Positions 15,940 to 22,866 of a stretch of 64,000 nt of DNA are shown here, one piece after another. The notes beneath the pieces were generated by a model. That model searched no databases, was not told the DNA's origin, and saw only the letters and a program-made list of their open reading frames with translations. The stretch is from assembly GCA_964450405.1 (NCBI GenBank), contig CAYVCQ010000002.1, forward strand, positions 310,001-374,000. The letters are read 5' to 3'. The position numbers and the translations under genes were made by a program. The stretch comes from WRGT01 sp964450405 (GTDB lineage Bacteria > Spirochaetota > UBA4802 > UBA5550). Numbering within the stretch: the first letter of the stretch is position 1; each line of letters starts with the position of its first letter.

Positions 15940-17392
15940 TCAGCCCAATTAGCGGTGTTAAAAGTTTGGAGTACCAATCTCTCCGGCAATTTGAGCCTTA
16001 ACTTGAGTACTCCGGGCGTGTTTATCACCATTTGTCGGGCTCAAATTAACAATTATATAACAAAACTAACTGCAAAACACACCGATTCCACGCTCCGGTG
16101 ATGGTGTTTTACAAAATATCACCGTTTGTCGGGCACCAAATGTTGATACCAGCGCATAAATTGCCTTTAATTATGCCTCTTCCAACCAGTGGAGCATTGA
16201 TTTTATCTAATTATCATCAATTTTTAACTCCAATTAATGATTACAGCCCGGCAAGTGGAGATAAAAGAGGCCTAATCCGCTCTTTGGACTGACTATTTTT
16301 TACAATTATCACCACTAATCGGCCTCCAAATGTTGATACCAGGTTGTAAATCGCCCTTAATTATGCCTCTTCCAACCAGTGGAGTATTGAATTTATCCAA
16401 TTATCAGCGATTTTAAGCTCCAATTAGCGATTATAGCCCGGCAAATGGAGATAAATCAGTCTTAATCCGCTCTTTGGACTGACTATTTTTTACGATTATC
16501 ACCGCTAATCGGCCTCCAAATGTTGATACCAGATAGCAAATTACCTGCAATTACACCATATCCAACCCGTGGAGTATGGATTTTATCTAATTATCAACGA
16601 TTTTGAACTCCAATTGGCGATAACAGCCCGACAAGTGAAGATAAATCAGTCTTAATCAGATTTCCGGACTGACTTTTTTTAAATTATCGCCGCTAATCGG
16701 GCTCCGGATGTTGATATATCCCGATAAATAGATCATCTTTACACCACATCCAACCCGCGGGGCTTTAATTTTCATCAATTATCTGTAATTTTAAGCTCCA
16801 ACTGGCGATATCCATTGAATTGAGCCTCAATTTCTCATATACTTTAACTAAAAACGCAACATCATCTGCCCGTTACGGCTAATTTCAGGGTTTATCACCG
16901 CTAAACGGACTCCAACAGCTGATATCCGCATTTTTGAGTCCAAATTTTAACGATTTATACATTATTCATGTTCAAAATGGCAATCCCGGTCAATGGTGCA
17001 GCTATTTTATTACTTAACACCATTTGTCGGGCTACAACTTGTGGTATAATTTCTATTTGGAGAGAGTGAAATACGCAACATCCGCGCCATGGAGTCTCTG
17101 CTTTTTTAAATTATCAACATTTATTGAAATTAAAATGGAGATATCTGCAGTTTCGGGCTCCGATTTTTGTTAATAGACCCTCTATTGAGAGTAATACACT
17201 CAACACCGGCATTCCGGAGAATATTTTTTGCAATCAACATCGTTTGTCGGGCTCCAAATGCTGATATCCGAAATTTTGAGATCAGATTTAAAAAAATTAA
17301 TAGCATATCAAAGGTAAAACACAGAATTTCCAACCTTTGAAACCGGTCTTTTATTAAATATCACCGTTTATCGAGCTCCAATTATTAACTAC
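15940..17392. repeat. Degenerate tandem array, period about 95 bp, non-coding
   Basis: A core of the form TTATCA-CCG-(5-8 nt)-GGCTCCAA-(6-7 nt)-GATA recurs at 16022, 16116, 16211, 16306, 16401, 16496, 16591, 16684, 16779, 16892, 17015, 17111, 17233 and 17358. The first nine are 93-95 bp apart; later ones are 96-125 bp apart and more decayed. Two subtypes alternate: A has CTAATCGGCCTCCAAATGTTG and B has ATTTTAAGCTCCAATTAGCG, giving a higher-order period of 190 bp. A second block (CAACCCGTGGAGTATTGA or CCCGGCAAATGGAGATAAA) sits in each unit, so CTCC...GGAG pairs can fold. An inverted core copy lies at 15940-15962. No frame across the array looks coding. The rest of the gap (15782-15939 and 17393-17680) is AT-rich with nothing recognised except probable promoters. 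Confidence 0.8.
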
Positions 17393-17680
17393 AACTATTT
17401 ATATGTGCGAAAAATAATCAAATACCGGCTCACCAGGCTTTATTTTTCCACTACACTATTTTTTTGTGCACCAAACCGCAGAATTAAGTACATAAAGAGA
17501 TCACTAAAGTTATTTATGTTCGCTTGCCGAATTTTTTTTCAGTAATTTCACAGGTTTTAAGCTGTTTTTTTGAAAAATTATATTAAATTAATGTATTGAC
17601 TGGAACAGGGCGCTGTTTTTTTCTGAAAGCAGCGTAAAAATCGGTCAAAATCAGACCGAAGATGATCCGGAGGAGCTTCA

Positions 17681-19015
17681 ATGTCAGCTAAACTACCTGT
17701 TGTATCAATTGTCGGAAGGCAAAATGTCGGTAAATCAACTCTGTTCAACACTTTGATTAAAGATAAAAAATCAATTGTTGATTCATTTCCAGGACTTACC
17801 AGAGATGTAATATCGAGCAATATGGTACACGACGGAGTGAGCTTCATTCTTTCTGATACACCCGGACTTGACCTTTCCTCGGCTTCCGAACTTTCAGATA
17901 CAATTCTTGACGGCGCGAACAAGCATTTAGAGAAATCTGACGTCATTCTCTTCCTTATGGAGTACCCTGCACCGGGCGGATTTGACTATGATCTTGCTGA
18001 TATAATAAGAAAAATGTCTAAACCAACTATAATAGCGGTAAATAAAATGGATAGTGGTGACCAGCTGGAGGTGATGACCAACTTTTACGAGATGGGAATG
18101 ACCGAGGTTATCCCTGTTTCTGCAGCAAGAAGGTTCAATATCAACCTGCTTCTGGACAATATCGTGAGACTTCTCCCCTCGCAGAAGACCTCAATACAGG
18201 AACCTGACCTCAAAATAGCCATCGTCGGACGGCCGAATTCAGGGAAATCAACACTTCTGAATGCATTTATGGGTTTTGAACGCTCCGTTGTATCCGAAAT
18301 TCCAGGCACTACTAGAGATTCAGTGGATGACATATTCTCTTATTATAGTAAAAACATCCGGGTAATCGACACTGCCGGCATCAGGAAGAAAAGTAAAATC
18401 ACTGAAAATATTGAATACTACTCGTTTACCCGCACGGTGGAATCTATACATAGAGCTGATGTTGTTATTCACCTGATTGATGCTACAATGGGACTTACTG
18501 AAACTGATAAAAAGATATCTGATGAAATCTTAAAGGCAAAAAAACCTATTATTATAGCTGTTAACAAGTGGGATGCTGTCGAAAATAAAGATGATAAAAC
18601 CTTCGATAAGTTCAAAGATAAACTTATTTTTAAGTTCTATAAAGCCAGTGACTTCCCTATCATTTCAATATCTGCGAAGGAAAAACAGAGAATCAGCAAA
18701 CTCATCGAGACTGCAATACTTCTTAAAGAGAGAGCAAACAAAAGAATCGACACTCCGACCCTTAACAAAGTAATGGCAAACATTAAAAGTTTTGGCAAGA
18801 TTCCGCAGCTTGGAGAGAAAATAAAAGTATATTACGCGGTACAGATAGATACAATTCCGCCTCAGTTCAAGTTTTTTGTTAATAATGAAGACTTTTTCAA
18901 GAAGGATGTGGTGCGTTATTTCGAAAAAGAACTGCAGAAAGCTTTTGATCTCGAGGGTTTACCGATTATTATTCATATTGAAGGTAAAAAGAAGAGAGAA
19001 AAGCCGAAAAGATGA
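17681..19015 (+). CDS. der: Der (EngA), double-domain GTPase of 50S ribosome assembly
   Basis: The product is a 444-aa protein with two tandem GTPase domains. G1 motifs are GRQNVGKST near the N-terminus and GRPNSGKST near residue 183; G3 motifs are DTPG and DTAG; G4 motifs are NKMD and NKWD. A C-terminal KH-like domain follows (about 350-440). Der is an essential factor in assembly of the large ribosomal subunit. The ATG at 17681 has a GGAGGAG site. Its TGA stop directly abuts the stop codon of the convergent recR gene. Confidence 0.97.
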   Translation: MSAKLPVVSIVGRQNVGKSTLFNTLIKDKKSIVDSFPGLTRDVISSNMVHDGVSFILSDTPGLDLSSASELSDTILDGANKHLEKSDVILFLMEYPAPGGFDYDLADIIRKMSKPTIIAVNKMDSGDQLEVMTNFYEMGMTEVIPVSAARRFNINLLLDNIVRLLPSQKTSIQEPDLKIAIVGRPNSGKSTLLNAFMGFERSVVSEIPGTTRDSVDDIFSYYSKNIRVIDTAGIRKKSKITENIEYYSFTRTVESIHRADVVIHLIDATMGLTETDKKISDEILKAKKPIIIAVNKWDAVENKDDKTFDKFKDKLIFKFYKASDFPIISISAKEKQRISKLIETAILLKERANKRIDTPTLNKVMANIKSFGKIPQLGEKIKVYYAVQIDTIPPQFKFFVNNEDFFKKDVVRYFEKELQKAFDLEGLPIIIHIEGKKKREKPKR

Positions 19016-19615
19016 TCAGATTCTCACCCTTCCCTCTATTGACTTTGCAATTGTAGCACAATCAACATACTCCAGATCGCAGCCTACGGGGAGACCATGC
19101 GCAATGCGTGTTGTTTTGATCCCAAGAGGTGTAATCAGAGATGCAAGATAGAGGGTAGTCGCATCACCTTCAATTGTGGGACTCAGCGCCATGATTACTT
19201 CATCAAGACCACCTGCTCCGCACTTCTTTATCAGTGAACTTATATTAAGATCCTCGGGCCCGATACCGTCCAGGGGTGAAATAAGTCCCGAGAGTACGTG
19301 ATAACGCCCTCTGAACTCACCTGAAGCTTCTATATTGAGCACATCCCTGGCTCCTTCGACTACACAGAGCATACGGCGTTCCCTTCCAGAGTCGGAACAT
19401 AAAGAACAAATCTCAGTGTCGGATATTCCGCCGCACTCTGCACAGGCCCTGATATTGTTTTTAAGATCTATCATAGCCGCAGCAATGCTCTCCACATCCG
19501 GTTTCCCCATCTTCAGAAGATGGAAAGCAATCCTGGAGGCACTTTTGTTCCCTATTCCCGGGAGTTTTGAAAGCTCCCGGGTGACCCTATCGAGATATAC
19601 CGATGGCGTAGTCAA
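19016..19615 (-). CDS. recR: RecR, recombination mediator protein
   Basis: The product is a 199-aa protein with the RecR order: helix-hairpin-helix region (LSKLPGIGNKSASRIAFHLL), a C4 zinc finger (CAECGGISDTEICSLC), a Toprim domain (LCVVEGARDVLNIE) and the C-terminal Walker-B-like tail. RecR with RecF/RecO loads RecA at gaps. The start is a TTG at 19615 with GGAG six to seven bases upstream. Gene order dnaX-ebfC-recR is conserved in many bacteria; here a palindromic repeat element sits between ebfC and recR. Confidence 0.96.
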   Translation of the reverse strand: MTTPSVYLDRVTRELSKLPGIGNKSASRIAFHLLKMGKPDVESIAAAMIDLKNNIRACAECGGISDTEICSLCSDSGRERRMLCVVEGARDVLNIEASGEFRGRYHVLSGLISPLDGIGPEDLNISSLIKKCGAGGLDEVIMALSPTIEGDATTLYLASLITPLGIKTTRIAHGLPVGCDLEYVDCATIAKSIEGRVRI

Positions 19616-19673
19616 ATCAATCTCCGTTATTTATTTTATTATATCAGCTAACAATTTGATTAGACCATTTAGT

Positions 19674-19787
19674 GTCATTCCGGTTTTGCGATTTCAGTTT
19701 TTGCAAATACCGGAATCTCATATAACAGATTTTTAATGCATTATCTGTGAGATTCCGGCATTCCACTATCGCTCCAGCCGGAATGAC
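19674..19787. repeat. MITE/REP-like nested palindromic element
   Basis: GTCATTCCGG (19674-19683) and CCGGAATGAC (19778-19787) are perfect terminal inverted repeats. Inside, CCGGAATCTCATATAACAGAT (19710-19730) pairs with ATCTGTGAGATTCCGG (19743-19758) apart from a 5-nt bulge. Elements built on GTCATTCCGG palindromes are common dispersed repeats in bacteria. It carries no coding sequence and lies between ebfC and recR. Confidence 0.75.
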
Positions 19788-19819
19788 GGAGTACTAATCT
19801 ATTTTTTTAATGCCAAAAC

Positions 19820-20134
19820 TTACTTAAACATACTGCCGAGATCCATACCGCCTGTTATTGGCTTCATCTCTTCAGCAGTAAAATCTCTGGCTTTATTCAC
19901 AGCATCATTAACGGCGGAGTAAACCATCTTCTCAACTTTTTTTACATCACCGGATTTAATAAGATTTTCATCAATTGATATATCCAGCAGACTGAATTCG
20001 CCGTTTACCACAGCCTTAACGCTGCCGTCGGAGCTTTCACCTTCAATTTTTGCCTTTTGTATCTTTTTCTGAATATTTTTCATCTCCCTCTGCATTTTCA
20101 TCAGCTGTCCGATATCACCAAGTCCCTTTAACAT
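19820..20134 (-). CDS. ebfC: EbfC/YbaB nucleoid-associated protein
   Basis: The product is a 104-aa protein with an amphipathic N-terminal helix (LMKMQREMKNIQKKIQKAKIE) and the family core VKAVVNGEFSLLDISIDENL. The Borrelia homologue EbfC binds DNA and coats the nucleoid. The gene overlaps the end of dnaX by 7 bp, the usual arrangement, so it is translationally coupled. The length is normal. Confidence 0.94.
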   Translation of the reverse strand: MLKGLGDIGQLMKMQREMKNIQKKIQKAKIEGESSDGSVKAVVNGEFSLLDISIDENLIKSGDVKKVEKMVYSAVNDAVNKARDFTAEEMKPITGGMDLGSMFK

Positions 20135-21825
20135 ATATCATCTCCTTTCTTTAGTATCTGTCCATGAAACGCGCTTTGCACTTTAGTAACCGCATGACTT
20201 TCAATATTATAATCTTCCTTTTCAGGATTTAAAATCATTTCAGCTTCAGGTATTGGAACAGAGTTTCCCTCATCGTTTTTATCATATTCATCATTATTCT
20301 CTTTTTTCTTCTCTTCAGCTTCTTTTTGAACGGGCTGCAGGGATTTACCATTTTTTACAGTTATGGGTGATCCCATTATAAGAGAAAACTTTTCCCCAAT
20401 ACTCTTTAATGCATCAGAATCCAGCAGATCTTTGTAACTGGAACTCCCCAGACCGCCAGGATACTGCAATGTGAGCACACCTGAATCAAAAACTGCCTCG
20501 AGGGATCTTAAAATATAAAATAATTTATCTTTTTTTACTTCGAGATCTTTAAGAAAGCGGTTCCACGATTCATTTATATCAACTGATTTGTTTAATTCTC
20601 CAGGTAACTCATGGCGGATATTTTTTTCATTTTTTTTTTCGTTATTATCTATTGATACGGATTCTGTGTTTAAAACTCCGCTCTCTAGATGCTTTATTAT
20701 TTCAGCAATAGATGGTGTTTTTCGTACGGACACCATATCCAGAAGAGTCATTTCGAGATAGACTCTATCGTTTCCGGAAAATCTCAGATTTTTAACAAGA
20801 TCAGCACCATTAACAAAAAAACGGCTCAACTCCTCGTCGGTGAATTTAATGGCTGCGTTTCGTAGTGATTTCATCTCCTCTGCAGATAAACCAAGAATTC
20901 CCTGTATGTCGACACCGCTGTTTATAAGGCGGAGAGATCGTATCACTTCAATAAGCCCCGATGAGTATCTTGAGATGTCTATCCCCATTGAAACTATCTT
21001 GTCAACCTCGGACATCAGACCCTTACCGTCTGCGTCAGCTATAAGATTCATTATACGGATATAACTCTCCGTAGGTACCACACCCATAATCGACAGAGCA
21101 TCCTCTTCCGATATTTCAGTATCCCCGCCAGTCTCGAGCCCTGAAAATGATATTACCTGCTCCATAAGTGACTGAGCATCTCTCATGGATCCGTCCGCAA
21201 TGCGCGCAACGGGAAAGAGCGCGTTTTCCGAGATTTTATATCCCTCCTTGTTTACAATATTCCGGAGATGCTCCACCACCTTATCTACAGGTATTTTTTT
21301 AAAAAAATACTTCTGACAGCGTGACAGAATTGTTTCCGGGATTTTATGCATTTCAGTTGTGGCAAAAATAAATATTACATGGGGAGGCGGCTCTTCAAGA
21401 GTTTTCAATAACGCATTGAACGCCTGAGTTGTCACCATATGGACTTCATCTATTATGTATATCTTATATTTTGATTTAGCCGGTGCAAAGTTTACGTTTT
21501 CGCGAAGTTCGCGGATATTATCCACACCGTTGTTTGAAGCTCCGTCGATTTCTATTACGTCAAAGGAATTGCCCTGTTTTATTTCTACACAGTTTTCGCA
21601 TACGCCGCATGGTGTGGGAGTTGGACCTTGAACACAATTAAGAGCTTTCGCCAATATCCTGGCCATGGTTGTCTTGCCGACACCCCGAGGCCCTGAGAAT
21701 AGATATGCGTGGGTAATTCTCCCCTGAGTTATGCTGTTTTGAATGGTTTTTGAAACATGGTCCTGGAAGACGACATCACCGAAAGTCTGAGGTCTCCACT
21801 TTCTGGCTATTACCTGGTATGACAT
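20128..21825 (-). CDS. dnaX: DnaX, DNA polymerase III clamp-loader subunit (tau, possibly gamma)
   Basis: The product is a 565-aa AAA+ clamp-loader protein. It carries Walker A GPRGVGKT (45-52), the zinc motif starting CGVCENC (73-79), DEVH in Walker B (126-129), the SRC arginine-finger motif near 168-170, then domain III to about residue 375 and a tau-specific C-terminal part. At codons 396-399 there is an A10 run, after which the -1 frame stops at once; this could yield a gamma form of about 400 aa (see the separate entry). The ATG at 21825 starts the conserved SYQVIARKWRPQ. It heads the dnaX-ebfC unit. Confidence 0.96.
   Translation of the reverse strand: MSYQVIARKWRPQTFGDVVFQDHVSKTIQNSITQGRITHAYLFSGPRGVGKTTMARILAKALNCVQGPTPTPCGVCENCVEIKQGNSFDVIEIDGASNNGVDNIRELRENVNFAPAKSKYKIYIIDEVHMVTTQAFNALLKTLEEPPPHVIFIFATTEMHKIPETILSRCQKYFFKKIPVDKVVEHLRNIVNKEGYKISENALFPVARIADGSMRDAQSLMEQVISFSGLETGGDTEISEEDALSIMGVVPTESYIRIMNLIADADGKGLMSEVDKIVSMGIDISRYSSGLIEVIRSLRLINSGVDIQGILGLSAEEMKSLRNAAIKFTDEELSRFFVNGADLVKNLRFSGNDRVYLEMTLLDMVSVRKTPSIAEIIKHLESGVLNTESVSIDNNEKKNEKNIRHELPGELNKSVDINESWNRFLKDLEVKKDKLFYILRSLEAVFDSGVLTLQYPGGLGSSSYKDLLDSDALKSIGEKFSLIMGSPITVKNGKSLQPVQKEAEEKKKENNDEYDKNDEGNSVPIPEAEMILNPEKEDYNIESHAVTKVQSAFHGQILKKGDDIC
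20621..20639 (-). promoter_or_regulatory. Candidate slippery run (A10 then A7) for gamma-form DnaX
   Basis: On the coding strand the sequence is G-A10-TG-A7-TATCC. A10 lies at 20630-20639 and A7 at 20621-20627. Reading one base back after A10 gives AAA-TGA, an immediate stop. Skipping one base leads to TAA about 13 codons later. Thermus dnaX uses transcriptional slippage on an A9 run, and E. coli uses a -1 frameshift at A-AAA-AAG, at a similar place in the protein. Confidence 0.45.
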
Positions 21826-21849
21826 ATTTAACCCGGGGGATATTTTATA

Positions 21850-21934
21850 CGGAAAGGGAGGGATTCGAACCCTCGGTCACTTGCGCAACACACGGCTTCC
21901 AACCGTGCTCCTTTGGCCGCTCGGACACCTTTCC
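21850..21934 (-). tRNA. tRNA-Ser, anticodon GGA
   Basis: The acceptor stem GGAAAGG pairs with CCTTTCC. The anticodon stem CACGG/CCGTG encloses TTGGAAG, giving anticodon GGA. A long variable arm and the T-loop GGTTCGAATCC complete a class II tRNA. The 3' CCA is not encoded. Confidence 0.95.
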
Positions 21935-21990
21935 ATGAGTATTAGATACCTGATAATTTATACTATGATCTTTGTCAATAAACAAATTAA

Positions 21991-22404
21991 TTATAAAATC
22001 TCTGCATCTTTGAAAAAATAATCTATCTCAAAGGCAGCAGTATCAGGCGAATCAGAGCCGTGAACTACATTGAACTGTATACTTGAAGCAAAATCCGCTC
22101 TTATTGTACCCGGATCCGCCTCCTTAAAATTAGTTGCACCCATAAGCTTTCTGTTCAAGACAATGGCATTTTCTCCTTCAAGAACCATAATTACTACAGG
22201 TCCCTGGGACATAAACTCTGTAAGTTCTTCAAAGAAGAATTTCCCTTTGTGTACACCGTAAAATCCCTCTGCAACAGCTTTTGACAGATGAACTTTCTTT
22301 ATTGCCGCAATTCGGAGACCGGCAGTTTCAAATCTTTTGATTATTTCGCCGATGATATTCTTTTTTACTCCATCCGGTTTAATTATTGATAGTGTTCTTT
22401 CCAT
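21991..22404 (-). CDS. ndk: Nucleoside diphosphate kinase
   Basis: The product is a 137-aa enzyme that transfers phosphate between nucleoside di- and triphosphates via a phospho-histidine. The active-site histidine lies in NVVHGSDSPDTA near the C-terminus, the conserved signature. The N-terminus ERTLSIIKPDGVKKN is typical. The frame is open further upstream, but the ATG at 22404 has an AAGGAG site and gives the normal length. It lies between two tRNA genes. Confidence 0.97.
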   Translation of the reverse strand: MERTLSIIKPDGVKKNIIGEIIKRFETAGLRIAAIKKVHLSKAVAEGFYGVHKGKFFFEELTEFMSQGPVVIMVLEGENAIVLNRKLMGATNFKEADPGTIRADFASSIQFNVVHGSDSPDTAAFEIDYFFKDAEIL

Positions 22405-22636
22405 TATTATCTCCTTAGTTATAGAATAATGAGTATGCACACGCTTAACATGCGCTGGAAAACGAGTGAATGGCTTTACCAATATAACTTCTTTTCCAAT
22501 GGACGCAAAGTGCAGCCCTGCGAACTCTACCGAAGCGCCCTTCTCGAGAGAGAAAACACATATTACAAAATTTAGAAACTTAAAAATTTTTAAAAAACTA
22601 TTATGTAATTGTTAAATAAAACAAAAAAATAGCAAT

Positions 22637-22675
22637 AAAAAAAGGCTGTCTGATTTTCATCAGCAGCCTTTTTTT
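22637..22675. terminator. Bidirectional intrinsic terminator after tRNA-Leu
   Basis: A7-GGCTG (22637-22648) pairs with CAGCC-T7 (22664-22675), and the inner CTGAT/ATCAG adds to the stem. It lies a few bases beyond the 3' end of the minus-strand tRNA-Leu and would end that transcript before ndk. Confidence 0.85.
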
Positions 22676-22678
22676 ATG

Positions 22679-22761
22679 TGCCCAGAGCGGGACTTGAACC
22701 CACACAGGAAAATCCCACATGGCCCTCAACCATGCGTGTCTACCAATTCCACCACCTGGGC
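22679..22761 (-). tRNA. tRNA-Leu, anticodon GAG
   Basis: The acceptor stem GCCCAGG pairs with TCTGGGC, with one G-T pair. The anticodon stem CATGG/CCATG encloses TTGAGGG, giving anticodon GAG. A long variable arm and the T-loop GGTTCAAGTCC complete a class II tRNA. The 3' CCA is not encoded. Confidence 0.95.
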
Positions 22762-22866
22762 ATTGATACATCAAGGTAGGTATCTAAATATATTAGAGGT
22801 CTATAATGTCAACAAAAAAAGTTAAATATTTTGTAAAAGGACAAGGCAATAGCCACATCCTCATTA

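Noticed and set aside
16098..17333. Open frames of 64-67 codons inside the 95-bp array (16098-16292, 17130-17333)
   Set aside because: They lie across non-coding repeat units, lack ribosome-binding sites and show no protein-like composition.
15940..17392. CRISPR array
   Set aside because: Units are similar over their full length and diverged, not identical repeats with unique spacers, and no cas genes are nearby.
15940..17392. Integron attC cassette array
   Set aside because: I could not find paired RYYYAAC/GTTRRRY core sites, no integrase is present and the units contain no cassettes.
22405..22482. 26-residue N-terminal extension of Ndk
   Set aside because: The internal ATG at 22404 has an AAGGAG site and matches the family N-terminus.
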